Assembly: GCF_017876405.1 (NCBI RefSeq)
Contig: NZ_JAGINW010000001.1
Coordinates: 4,477,203 to 4,541,202 of the forward strand
Length of the DNA stretch: 64,000 nt
Source: Kibdelosporangium banguiense
Lineage (GTDB): Bacteria > Actinomycetota > Actinomycetes > Mycobacteriales > Pseudonocardiaceae
Direction: 5' to 3'
Positions 52,615-60,951 of this stretch are shown here, one piece after another (positions within the stretch are counted from its first letter, which is position 1; each line of letters starts with the position of its first letter). The position numbers and the translations under genes were made by a program. The notes beneath the pieces were generated by a model. It ran no database searches and was not told the DNA's origin. It saw only the letters and a list, made by a program, of their open reading frames with translations.

Positions 52615-53770
52615 TCACCCCGCTAGTTTGCCCGAACTGTCAACGCGCATATCTCGGCGGCATGACAGGCTGAGGGATGCCAGTTTCGTTCCGCTGATCG
52701 CGCGGGAGCGTGGATACGCATCACCGTGACCCGCCACTGCTGCTGCCAACCGCTTGCGTGCCTCACCGATGAACTTGCCGCGCACGGCGAGATCCCACAA
52801 TGCGTGGCCAGTGTCGCCGGAGTGCTGTGCCGCGTCGTAGTACCGCATGAAGGCCGACTCGTTGTCGGCACTGATGTTGCTGAACTCGTCGTCGGCCAAC
52901 CCCACGGTGGCGATGGTGTCTTGCACACGTCCCAACTTCGCCAGGGCGCGAGCACGAGCGGACAACAGCATCGCGCGTTCTGCCGGGGTCAGGCGGTCCG
53001 ACCTGACCATCGCAAGTTCAACCAACGTGAGCCCATTTTCCGCATCACCACACCAGATCGCCTGCCGAGCCATGCAGGACAGCACCTTGGCCCGTAGATG
53101 CCAGTCTCCGGCTTCGTCAGCGCATGCCAACGCGAGCCGAAACATGTCACGTGCGTCGTCATGGGCGTAGGCATCGAACGCCATGAACGCGGCGGTGTTG
53201 CCGAGATAACCGACTGCGGAATGCAACTCTCCGTGTAGCCGTTCTGGGCAACGAGCACCAAGCAGCTTGACCGCGTAACGAAGTTGAGCGGCAACGGCCT
53301 CGCGAACCAAGCCACCGCCGTAAGTGTGGTCCCACGACGAGAAGACGCGTGCGGTCGTTCGCACCTCGTTGATCTCAGTAACACCGATGACCGAGGGCAC
53401 CGGAGTGGGGCGCGAGGGGCCGATGAGATCCGCAAACGCGAGCGGCCCTGTTGCGGCTGTGGCGCCGAGCGCGAGGGCTGCACGAAGGAACTCCTTGCGA
53501 TCCACAGATGCCACAGTAGAGGGGAGTCGGCACGGCCGGTGGAAACCAAGTTCACCGTATGCGACCACGCGGAGTACCGCGCATAGGCCGTCGCGATAGT
53601 CCTTGCCAGGCCAGCGGACAACACCCCGCTCAATCTTCCCGATGTAGTTGGCGGTCAGCTCAACAACGCGCTTGCGATGCTGATAGACCCACGCGTTGAC
53701 CAGTTCGGCCAGTTCCTGCCGGCTGAGTGGTTCACCAGGTGCGCCCGGGGAATCCGTCCGCTTCCGGCAT
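52615..53770 (-). pseudogene. XRE-type regulator with TPR-like domain, frameshift after the start
   Basis: The main frame encodes about 380 residues: SRQELAELVNAWVYQHRKRVVELTANYIGKIERG (HTH), a Trp-Pro motif, a Tat-like segment (VDRKEFLRAALALGATAA) and TPR-like helices (DMFRLALACADEAGDWHLRAKVLSCMA). The best start, ATG 53770 with SD AAGGGG, leads into a frame that stops after 12 codons. Removing one G from CCGGAAG just after the ATG gives MPKRTDSPGAPGEPLSRQEL in the main frame. It may be a pseudogene, a sequencing error, or use an upstream GTG (53808). Confidence 0.7.
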
Positions 53771-54154
53771 GGCGATCCCCTTCGTGCTGACAGTGACGAT
53801 AGTCGCACACAGTGTGGTCAAGGCGGGAACTGGAAATGGTTGCCGATCTGCCCTCAATCTGCCCCCTGACAGACGCACATCAGTCCTCCCGCTCGCCGAG
53901 CTGATCGTCAAGGCTTGGTCTGTCGGACGGACGTCCCGTCGCATGCCGAACTGTGGAGCGCGTTGAAGAGACGAGTACTTTCCCAGCGAACCTTGAAACC
54001 AGGTGTGACTTGGTTGTTCGTGAGGTTCGAGGCAGTGCGGCGGAGATTCTTGCCGCAGTGGGTGCGTGCTGTCGAGTGGTTACGCATCGGCTGGGCGCTT
54101 CGTTCTTCCACAACACCATGAACTGCACTGACAACAACCTCGTGGAGCTCAACC

Positions 54155-54530
54155 ATGTCCAATACGACTGATCAGTCCACTGTCGAGCCGGAGCCGTTCG
54201 CTGGTCCTGCGGAGTTCGCGGCGCTGGTCGCCGAGATGGTTGCGGATCAGGCGCCGCGGGTGTTTCGCGGTGGTGCTGGAGTTCGGTGATCGTCTTGACG
54301 CTCAAATTGTCGCTTGGGGGTTGGCGCTTGACGAAGGTGCGTATGTGACCACTGTGGATGGTCGGAATCAGTATGCGTTGGCTGAGCCTGAGAACGCGTT
54401 GAAGTATGTGCGCAATCTGACTGGCACGACGCCGCATCTTGTGTGGGTGGACCGATCATCGGAGTTGGGTAGTGGCCAGGACGAGTCTGAGTCTTCCGTT
54501 CTGCGGGATGAGGCTTCGCCGTTGGCGTGA
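54155..54530 (+). pseudogene. Hypothetical protein with a +1 frameshift
   Basis: ATG 54155 begins MSNTTDQSTVEPEPFAGPAE...MVADQAPRVF, then the frame ends at TGA 54287-54289. A second frame carries AVVLEFGDRLDAQIVAWGLALDEGAYVTTVDG to a TGA at 54528-54530. Dropping one T from the TTT at 54263-54265 joins them into one protein of about 124 residues. The 3' end overlaps the next gene. The 383-bp gap before it (53771-54154) shows no convincing gene. Confidence 0.7.
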
Positions 54531-54714
54531 GCAGGCTGGGTTGACTCAGCAGGAACTCGCTGACGCATGCGGCCTGTCGCGATATCAGATCTCGCGTTGG
54601 GAGACTGGTGGGGCCAAACCCGAACCCGGCTCGCTCAAACCGCTGGTGCGAGGGTTGGCTCAGGCGCTGGACGCGACCACGTTCGGGCTGGCTGATCTGC
54701 TCGAACAGGGGTGA
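54472..54714 (+). CDS. Small XRE helix-turn-helix protein
   Basis: An 80-residue Cro/C1-type DNA-binding protein: MRLRRWREQAGLTQQELADACGLSRYQISRWETGGAKPEPGSLKPLVRGLAQAL. GTG 54472 has GGAG 8 nt upstream and starts inside the 3' end of the preceding frameshifted gene. The two overlap and look like an old operon. The short size fits an antitoxin-like or phage-type repressor, but there is no toxin gene nearby. Confidence 0.85.
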   Translation: MARTSLSLPFCGMRLRRWREQAGLTQQELADACGLSRYQISRWETGGAKPEPGSLKPLVRGLAQALDATTFGLADLLEQG

Positions 54715-54758
54715 ATTGCCGGCGCCTGGGTCGCGTACGCCACGATCCGGACCTGTTG

Positions 54759-55223
54759 CTAATCCTGGCAGGCGCTGCCGGAAACAGTGTCGAGTGGACG
54801 TTCGAAGAAGCTCTCCAGGACGACGATCGTCTGGGTGCCGGTGACTCCGTCGATCGCGAAGAGCCGGCGAAGCGATGCTTGTAGCTCCTCTGTCGTCGCC
54901 GTCCGGATTTTCACCAGCAGGGTGGCAGGGCCCGCGATGACGTGTGCTTCGACGACCTCGGGCAGTGCCGCGAGTGCTTCGCCCACCGGCGAGTCGCCCA
55001 TCCAGGCGTTGGCATCGACCAGCACGAACGCCGCAACTCCACGGCCGACCGTCGACGGGTCGACGTCGATGGTGGTCCGCCGGATGACGCCCTGCTCGCG
55101 TAGCTTTCGCACTCGCTCGTGCGCGGCCCCCGTGGACAGTCCCACTGCCTGCCCCAGCGTGGCGTAGGCCTGGGTGGCGTCGCGCTGCAACTCGGCGAGA
55201 AGTTTTCGATCCAGGTCATCCAT
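54759..55223 (-). CDS. Lrp/AsnC-family transcriptional regulator
   Basis: A 154-residue feast/famine regulator. The HTH is LDRKLLAELQRDATQAYATLGQAVGLSTGAAHERVRKLREQGVI, and the RAM ligand-binding domain (about residues 67-145) contains VDANAWMGDSPVGEALAALPEVVEAHVIAGP. It is divergent from an SMP-30-like gene with a 68-bp intergenic region (55224-55291), and probably controls it and itself. Confidence 0.93.
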   Translation of the reverse strand: MDDLDRKLLAELQRDATQAYATLGQAVGLSTGAAHERVRKLREQGVIRRTTIDVDPSTVGRGVAAFVLVDANAWMGDSPVGEALAALPEVVEAHVIAGPATLLVKIRTATTEELQASLRRLFAIDGVTGTQTIVVLESFFERPLDTVSGSACQD

Positions 55224-55291
55224 GATTTGACGATACCAAGTTCAGTGGTGAAGCTGTATGTCAGATGATGTTCGGCATTTATGGGGAACGC

Positions 55292-56188
55292 ATGGATCTG
55301 GTTAAGACCGAGTTTGTGCTGCTGGACGAGCGGTTCGCGCGCTGCGGCGGGGACCAGTGGATGCGGCGGCTGCACACCGGGTGCCGCTGGACCGAGGGGC
55401 CGGTCTATTTCCCGGCCGGTCGGTACCTCGTGTTCAGCGACATCCCGAACGACCGCACCCTGCGCTGGGACGAGACGACCGATCAGGTCGGCGTGTTCCG
55501 GCAGCCCGCAGGGTATGCCAACGGCCACACCAGGGACCAGGCGGGCCGGTTGGTCAGTTGCGAGCAGGGCCACCGTCGGGTCACCCGCACCGAGCCCGAC
55601 GGCACCGTGACCGTGCTCGCGGAGCGTTATCGTGGTCGTCGGCTCAACAGCCCCAACGACGTCGTCGAACGGTCCGACGGATCGATCTGGTTCACCGACC
55701 CGAGCTACGGCATCGACAGCGACTACGAGGGATATCGCGCGGAAAGCGAGATCGGCGCCTGCCACGTCTACCGTGTCGACCCGGCGAACGGGGAGGTCCG
55801 GATCGTCGCTGACGACTTCGAGCGGCCCAACGGGCTCGCCTTCTCGGTTGACGAGAGCCGGCTCTACATCGCGGACACGCGGCAGAACCCCAGTCATATC
55901 AGGGTGTTCGACGTGACCGACGACGGCGCGCTCACCGGCGGGGAGGTGTTCGGCACCTGCGACAGCGGGGTGTTCGACGGGATCAGGGTGGACACTGCCG
56001 GACGGGTCTGGGCGGCCGCCTATGACGGCCTGCACTGTTTCGCCCCGGACGGCACCCGCATCGGCAAACTTCGGGTGCCCGAGGTCTGCTCGAACCTGAC
56101 CTTCGGTGGATCGCGCCGCAATGAACTCTTCATCACGGCGTCGAGCTCGGTCTACACGCTGCGCGTCAACTTCAACGGAGCTCGTTGA
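55292..56188 (+). CDS. SMP-30/gluconolactonase-like protein
   Basis: A 298-residue six-bladed beta-propeller lactonase. Metal ligands expected in the family are visible: Glu in RWTEGPVYF, Asn in NSPNDVVE, Asn/Asp in ERPNGLAFS and Asp in FDGIRVDTAGRVW. It probably hydrolyses a sugar lactone or a related ester; the exact substrate is unknown. ATG 55292 follows GGGGA. Two further ATG codons at 55265 and 55268 are possible. It is divergent from the Lrp regulator. Confidence 0.9.
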   Translation: MDLVKTEFVLLDERFARCGGDQWMRRLHTGCRWTEGPVYFPAGRYLVFSDIPNDRTLRWDETTDQVGVFRQPAGYANGHTRDQAGRLVSCEQGHRRVTRTEPDGTVTVLAERYRGRRLNSPNDVVERSDGSIWFTDPSYGIDSDYEGYRAESEIGACHVYRVDPANGEVRIVADDFERPNGLAFSVDESRLYIADTRQNPSHIRVFDVTDDGALTGGEVFGTCDSGVFDGIRVDTAGRVWAAAYDGLHCFAPDGTRIGKLRVPEVCSNLTFGGSRRNELFITASSSVYTLRVNFNGAR

Positions 56189-56189
56189 G

Positions 56190-56795
56190 TCAGGCGAGAC
56201 TACGGAGTAGCGCAGCGGCGGCGGAGCAGGCCTCGTCGGTCACGATGTGCTCGGTGCCGGGGTCGATGCGCACGTCTGGCAGTGCTCCTGCTGCTTGGAA
56301 CAGCCGGGCGCTGTCCAGGACTCGGTGGGCGGGGACCCACGGGTCGTCCTGGATGCTGCGGAGTAGTACTGGCATGCCTTCGAGCGCGGCGTTGTCTGGA
56401 GGCGGGATTGGGGCGGGGCCGATGAATCCGCCGGTGAACAGGACCGCGGCGCCGAGCCGCCGCGGTCTGGTGAGCAGCAGGTGCGTGAGCAGGCAGGCGC
56501 CCTGTGAGAATCCGAACAACACCAGGTTGTGTGCTGGTGTTCCGGATTCGAGGAGCTGGTCTATCTGCTGCTCGACGGCGGTGAGTGCGTTGTCGAGATG
56601 CGGTTGGTTCTGCTCGATGGGCTCCAGGAATGGCAGTGGGTACCAGCTGTTGCCAGGTGCTGCCGGCGCGACGAATCGTGCCGGCAGCGGGCCGAAGCGG
56701 TCGGCGAGATCCCGCATGAATTCGGGTTTCTGGCCACGACCATGGATCGCGAGCACCACTGTCGGCGCTTCGGCTGGGCCCCAACGCAGAATCAC
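56190..56795 (-). CDS. Carboxylesterase/phospholipase-like alpha/beta-hydrolase (MhqD type)
   Basis: A 201-residue hydrolase with the oxyanion strand LAIHGRGQ, nucleophile GFSQGACL (Ser near residue 98), acid in DDPWVP and His in GTEHIV. This compact fold includes Bacillus MhqD, which sits in the hydroquinone-detoxification regulon beside the ring-cleaving dioxygenase MhqO. Here it lies 4 nt downstream of a matching dioxygenase gene, which supports that parallel. It ends next to the convergent SMP-30 gene. Confidence 0.87.
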   Translation of the reverse strand: MILRWGPAEAPTVVLAIHGRGQKPEFMRDLADRFGPLPARFVAPAAPGNSWYPLPFLEPIEQNQPHLDNALTAVEQQIDQLLESGTPAHNLVLFGFSQGACLLTHLLLTRPRRLGAAVLFTGGFIGPAPIPPPDNAALEGMPVLLRSIQDDPWVPAHRVLDSARLFQAAGALPDVRIDPGTEHIVTDEACSAAAALLRSLA

Positions 56796-56799
56796 GGCG

Positions 56800-57753
56800 T
56801 CAGATGTCGATCTGTTCGAGGGCGTTGAGCAGTTCGTCGCGACGGTGCTCGAACTGCTCGGGCAGCTGGAACCGCTGGCCCAGCTCGTGGGGTGACTCGT
56901 CGCAGTCCCAGCCGCCGTCGGCGTGGGTTACCGCGAGCTCGAAGAGCGACCCCGCTGGGGAGCGTACGTAGACGCTCTTGAAGTACTTGCGGTCCTTGAG
57001 TTCCGAGATGTCGGTGTAGCCGCGGCCTTCGACCTCGAACTTGAGTTCGTCCTGGTTCTGCAGGGTGTCGACGTTCCAGGCGAAGTGGTGGTGGGTGCCC
57101 GCGCCGTAGTGCCACGTCCCCTGGTCGTCGCGGCGGTTGACCGTGATCTCCAGGTGGTTGCCGTGCGCCTGTTTCCCGATCTGTAACGCGACCCGGTCGC
57201 CTTCCTCGGCGAGTCCGTCCTGGGCGCAGAAGGTGTCGTTGGCGAATTCGACTGTGCGATCGGGTGTCATCACGTGCACGCCGAGCCCGTGCAGTCCGTG
57301 AATCGCGTGCTCCTGCGGTACCCCGTACCCGGTGTTGCCGACCCGGTCGTCTCCCTCGCTGGAAACGAACATGTACTCGATACCTGACGGGTGCTCGAAC
57401 GCCAGGCGCCGCCGGCCGAAGACCTCGACGTCGGTCACCGCCACGTCATGCTCGGTCAGGCGCTTGTGCCAGTAGTTGAGGCTGTCCTGCGGAACTGACA
57501 GCAGAACCTCACGGCCCTGGTTGGTGCCCCGCTTGCCGTACAGACCGACCTGCGCCCAGGGAAACGTGGTGACCACACTGGATGGATCGCCGTTGGCGTT
57601 CGCGTAGTACAGGTGGTAGATCGGTGTCGAGCCGTCGAACAGCACGGTGCGCTTGATGAACCGCATCCCCAGCACCTTGACGTGGAAGTCGACGTCCTCC
57701 TGTGCGTGGCCGACCGACAGCGTGATGTGATGGGAGCCTTCGATGTAGGCCAT
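56800..57753 (-). CDS. Ring-cleaving dioxygenase (MhqO-like, VOC superfamily)
   Basis: A 317-residue double-VOC protein. The first half begins GSHHITLSVGHAQEDVDFHVKVLGMRFIKRTVLFDG, and the second has HGLHGLGVHVMTPDR and HHFAWNVDTL with the metal-ligand His/Glu positions (HHF, ending LFELAVTHADGGWDCDE). It resembles MhqO/MhqA, which open hydroquinone-type rings. ATG 57753 follows SD GAGGAG; an upstream frame extension is unlikely. It leads a two-gene unit with the MhqD-like hydrolase and is divergent from an AraC regulator. Confidence 0.9.
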   Translation of the reverse strand: MAYIEGSHHITLSVGHAQEDVDFHVKVLGMRFIKRTVLFDGSTPIYHLYYANANGDPSSVVTTFPWAQVGLYGKRGTNQGREVLLSVPQDSLNYWHKRLTEHDVAVTDVEVFGRRRLAFEHPSGIEYMFVSSEGDDRVGNTGYGVPQEHAIHGLHGLGVHVMTPDRTVEFANDTFCAQDGLAEEGDRVALQIGKQAHGNHLEITVNRRDDQGTWHYGAGTHHHFAWNVDTLQNQDELKFEVEGRGYTDISELKDRKYFKSVYVRSPAGSLFELAVTHADGGWDCDESPHELGQRFQLPEQFEHRRDELLNALEQIDI

Positions 57754-57923
57754 GACGGCGTCTCCTCGTCGAGCTGCGACAGCTTTCCGGCCCACGTTAC
57801 GAACGGGCCGTCCGGCCGCGCATCGGCGAGAAATGCACGACTATGTCGAGGATGTGCACGGCTGCGATCCAGGCGTAGCCTTGATCGCGTTGCCGACCCA
57901 CGAAATCCTCCACAGGAGCGGTC

Positions 57924-58874
57924 ATGCTGAGCCTGGTGCCTGCCGAGCGCGCCAAGGTCGGCACGGGAATCTGGCAGGAGCAGGTCAACACGGGTGTCTC
58001 GCTGCACTTCAGCTTCGAATTCGACAACCCGGCGGCGTTCGCCGGAACGATCAAGCACCGCTCCCTGGGGGAGCTCGGCATGTTCGGCGTGGCCTGCCAG
58101 CGGCACACCGTGCACCGCCGGCCGAGTGACCTGGAGCTCGGCAGCGACGCCTACTTCCTGCTGACGCTGCAGATCGCGGGGGACAAGCAAGTCACCCAGG
58201 ACGGCCGGTCGGCGACCATCCGCGCCGGCGAGTTCGCGCTCTACGACTCGCAACAGCCACTGACACTCGACGTCAGCGACGACTACCGGTCAGTGAACGT
58301 CAAGTTCCGCAAGGAGATCCTTGGCGCGCACGACGCCGATGCCTTCGCCCACCTGGTGGCCCGGACGTTCTCCGGCGAGCAGGGCATCGCGCCTGTGGTG
58401 TGGTCGACGATCCTGAGCCTCGGCGCCCTGAGCCCGGCGAACGGTGCGAGCGCGATCCTGTTGGCGGGCAACGTGATCGACATGGCGGCCACCATGCTGC
58501 GGACCCAGGCCGGGATCACCGGCCCGGACGGGCGCGACGATCAGGCTCGCCGGTTACGCTCGGTGCACGCCTACATCGACGAGCGGCTGCACGACCCGGA
58601 CCTGCGAGTCGAATCCATCGCGGCGGCCCATTTCGTCTCCGTGCGCTACCTGCACAAGCTCTTCAGCCACAGTGGACACACGCCGGCCGGCTGGATCAGG
58701 CACTGCCGGATCGAGGCCTGCAAACGCGACCTCGCCGATCCCGCGACGCGCGCCATCCCGGCTGCGGCCATCGGCGCCCGATGGGGCTTCGGCAACGCGT
58801 CCCACTTCGGGTACGTCTTCAAGAACGCCATCGGCCTGACCCCCGCGGAGTTCCGCGAGCAGGCACTGTCCTGA
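57924..58874 (+). CDS. AraC-family transcriptional regulator
   Basis: A 316-residue regulator. The N-terminal domain (about residues 20-180) is the AraC-binding-like type (FLLTLQIAGDKQVTQDGRSATIRAGEFALYDSQQPLTLD). The C-terminal HTH_18 pair spans about residues 213-312 (VHAYIDERLHDPDLRVESIAAAHFVSVRYLHKLFSHSGHTP and GFGNASHFGYVFKNAIGLTPAEFRE). ATG 57924 is its start. It is divergent from the MhqO/MhqD pair, with 170 bp between, and probably activates it when an aromatic or quinone ligand is present. The 281-bp gap that follows (58875-59155) holds no convincing gene. Confidence 0.93.
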   Translation: MLSLVPAERAKVGTGIWQEQVNTGVSLHFSFEFDNPAAFAGTIKHRSLGELGMFGVACQRHTVHRRPSDLELGSDAYFLLTLQIAGDKQVTQDGRSATIRAGEFALYDSQQPLTLDVSDDYRSVNVKFRKEILGAHDADAFAHLVARTFSGEQGIAPVVWSTILSLGALSPANGASAILLAGNVIDMAATMLRTQAGITGPDGRDDQARRLRSVHAYIDERLHDPDLRVESIAAAHFVSVRYLHKLFSHSGHTPAGWIRHCRIEACKRDLADPATRAIPAAAIGARWGFGNASHFGYVFKNAIGLTPAEFREQALS

Positions 58875-59155
58875 GGACAGCTGTCAAGCCAGGCCGGAAG
58901 TTGTAGGCCGGGTGGCGGCGCCTTACTCGCCCGGGCGGGTGACTGTGGGATCGGCTGGCGCGCTGTAGCGTGCTTTATGTCAGATCGTAACCAACTCCCG
59001 TCTGTTCGCGCGAAAGTCCAACCCTGTAGTCGATCGTGCGATGAGGGCCAGACGAGAGCGCCACGGGCTCGGTGCCGCCGGGCTCGCGATGCGTCTTGCC
59101 CTTTTCCCGCTTCAAGAACCTGCGCGTGCTGGGGGAGCCTTGAAGGGAGCGAGAA

Positions 59156-59587
59156 GTGGCATCACCACCGAACGAGATCATGGCGCCGGCCACGTCGGAA
59201 GCGTCCTGGTTCTGCTGTGGCGCCGCGTGGGGCCCGTGTGGCACGGCCGGCGGCGGGTCCTGCACCAACTGTAAGTCGGCCAGCCTGCATTGCGCCTGGC
59301 CGAACGCATCCGATGCCTGCTTCGACATCACGCGGCCGGACAAGTGTGGCGACAACCTGCTGAGGCGCACTTGCGGGCATCAGTTCTACGTCAAACACCT
59401 ATGTGGCACAACGGAAATCGCGGTCACCATCACCGACTGCGGGCCGCAGACCGACCTGTGGTGCGGTGAGCAGAAGTGCTGTAGCGGCAACTGCGTGACC
59501 AACCGGCTGATCGACTTCACCCCCGCTGCTTTCAGCAGGCTGGGCAACCTTTCCGCCGGCCTGATCCCTGTCACCATCCGAAGCTGA
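59156..59587 (+). CDS. Cys-rich double-psi-beta-barrel protein
   Basis: A 143-residue protein with 15 cysteines. The N-terminal half is a Cys-Gly-Trp-rich segment (WFCCGAAWGPCGTAGGGSCTNC, LHCAWPNASDAC). The C-terminal half has the barrel pattern of RlpA/barwin-like domains: TEIAVTITDCGP, CCSGNC and NRLIDFTPAAFSRLGNLSAGLIPVTI. No signal peptide is visible from GTG 59156, so it may use an unrecognised export route or an upstream start. It is the first gene of an operon with a Tat substrate and a MauE-like protein. Confidence 0.78.
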   Translation: MASPPNEIMAPATSEASWFCCGAAWGPCGTAGGGSCTNCKSASLHCAWPNASDACFDITRPDKCGDNLLRRTCGHQFYVKHLCGTTEIAVTITDCGPQTDLWCGEQKCCSGNCVTNRLIDFTPAAFSRLGNLSAGLIPVTIRS

Positions 59588-59599
59588 GAGGTGCCTGCA

Positions 59600-60196
59600 A
59601 TGGACCGTAGGAAATTCCTGACCAGGGCTGTGCTGACGGGGACGACGGCCGTTGTCGGCGCGACCACGCTTGGCTCCCTCGCGCCTGAGGCCGCGTTCGC
59701 GGATGACAGCTGGACGCTTGACCCGGATGCGGTGGACCCGAACTTCGCCGAGGGCCGGATCACCGGTATCCACGGCACGATGCTGATGGTCACCGGGTCG
59801 GACCGCACTCTGCACCGGATCATGGTCACCAGCGGCACGAGCCTCTGGAAGTTACGCAACACCACCTTCGACGACGCGAAAGTGGGCGACGGGCTGTACG
59901 CCCGTGGCGCGCGTATGCCGGACGGCGTGCTCGCGGCGGACGCGATCTGGCTCAACATCGTCAACCTGCAGGCCCACATCGTCGCGATCAACCACAACGT
60001 GCTTCACCTCGACCACAAGGGAAGCCGCGTGGTCGGGCACGTGGTGGCGGGCACCACGGCGGCCGTGTACAACAACACGCCTGCGGTCAGTGACCTTTCG
60101 TTACTGCAAGTCGGCAGACATGCGCAAGTCATCGGCGCGTGGCGGCCGGATACCAATGAGGTCGACATCGCGACGGTCTACGCTGCGGCGGCGTGA
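59600..60196 (+). CDS. Tat-exported protein of unknown function
   Basis: A 198-residue precursor. MDRRKFLTRAVLTGTTAVVGATTLGSLAPEAAFA is a classical Tat signal (RRKFL) with a cleavage site near AFA-DD. The mature part is rich in beta strands (GRITGIHGTMLMVTGSDRTLHRIMVTSG and repeated HIVAINHNVLHLDHKG, VVGHVVAGTT), and ends VIGAWRPDTNEVDIATVYAAAA. ATG 59600 is chosen because AGAGG lies 8 nt upstream. It is 12 nt after the Cys-rich gene and overlaps the MauE gene (GTGA), so the three are coupled. Confidence 0.8.
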   Translation: MDRRKFLTRAVLTGTTAVVGATTLGSLAPEAAFADDSWTLDPDAVDPNFAEGRITGIHGTMLMVTGSDRTLHRIMVTSGTSLWKLRNTTFDDAKVGDGLYARGARMPDGVLAADAIWLNIVNLQAHIVAINHNVLHLDHKGSRVVGHVVAGTTAAVYNNTPAVSDLSLLQVGRHAQVIGAWRPDTNEVDIATVYAAAA

Positions 60197-60891
60197 TGAA
60201 AGTACTCGTCGCGGGTGTCCTTGTGTGGGCGGCCGTGTTCAAGTTCCGCGGCGGCACGCAGCGGTCCGCGCTGAGCCGTCTCGTGGGCAAAGAGCATGTG
60301 GTCGCTGTGTTCCGGGTGATCGGTGTCGTGGAGCTTGTGCTGGCGGCGGCGTTGTTCACGCGGGTGGGCGAGTGGGTGACGTTCGCCTGGTTCCTGGGGA
60401 TGCTGGGGTATCTGTCGTGGGCCCGGGTCGCGGAACCGGAATCCTCGTGTGGCTGCCTGTCGGAGAAGTACGCGCCGGTCGGTGCACGGGCACTGGCGCG
60501 GGCCGTGCTGCTCGCGGGAATGGTCGTCACAGCTGATCTTCTGCCGTGGTACTCGGTTTTCCCCGCCGCGGTGCTGGTGTTCGTGCTGTCGGCCGAGCTG
60601 GACGACTACTGGCTGCTTGGGTTGCGGCGGTTGAAGGTCCGGCTTCGGCATCCGTTGGCCGGCGGCGAGTTCGTGGTTCCGGTGGCGTCGACTGTGCAGC
60701 AGCTGCACAAGAGCCAGACCTATCAGTCGGTGTATCCGATCCTGCGGTCCGACCTGCTGGACACGTGGGATGAAGGCGACTGGCGGATACTCACGTACTC
60801 CGCCGAACGTGACGGCGAGCGGGCAACGGCCGTGTTCGCTGTGCCGCGCAACCGCTACGAGCCTGAGGCGGTTCGTTTCGCCCTGGCGTGA
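60193..60891 (+). CDS. MauE-like membrane protein
   Basis: A 232-residue protein with four to five N-terminal membrane helices (to about residue 140) and a soluble C-terminal tail of about 90 residues. It has the MauE/DoxX-like CGC motif in PESSCGCLSEKYAPVGARALARAVLL. In methylamine dehydrogenase clusters MauE is needed for maturation of a disulfide-rich subunit. Here it follows a 15-Cys protein, so a redox or disulfide role is likely, but that is inference. It is coupled to the Tat gene and closed by a perfect terminator. Confidence 0.82.
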   Translation: MMKVLVAGVLVWAAVFKFRGGTQRSALSRLVGKEHVVAVFRVIGVVELVLAAALFTRVGEWVTFAWFLGMLGYLSWARVAEPESSCGCLSEKYAPVGARALARAVLLAGMVVTADLLPWYSVFPAAVLVFVLSAELDDYWLLGLRRLKVRLRHPLAGGEFVVPVASTVQQLHKSQTYQSVYPILRSDLLDTWDEGDWRILTYSAERDGERATAVFAVPRNRYEPEAVRFALA

Positions 60892-60892
60892 A

Positions 60893-60935
60893 AAGACCGC
60901 TGGGAGTGTCCGAATCGGACACTCCCAGCGGTCTT
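60893..60935. terminator. Bidirectional terminator
   Basis: A perfect 20-bp stem (60893-60912 with 60916-60935) has a 3-nt loop AAT and flanking A and T runs on either side. It lies between the convergent MauE-like gene and the DUF1996 gene. Confidence 0.93.
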
Positions 60936-60951
60936 CTTCGTGGCTACCGGG

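Noticed and set aside
53953..54171. Plus-strand frame of 72 codons upstream of the small gene
   Set aside because: Unusual composition without motif or SD; probably leader or intergenic sequence.
53880..54437. 185-codon minus-strand frame opposite the frameshifted small gene
   Set aside because: No SD or domain, and the opposite strand carries the better coding pattern once the single T is removed.
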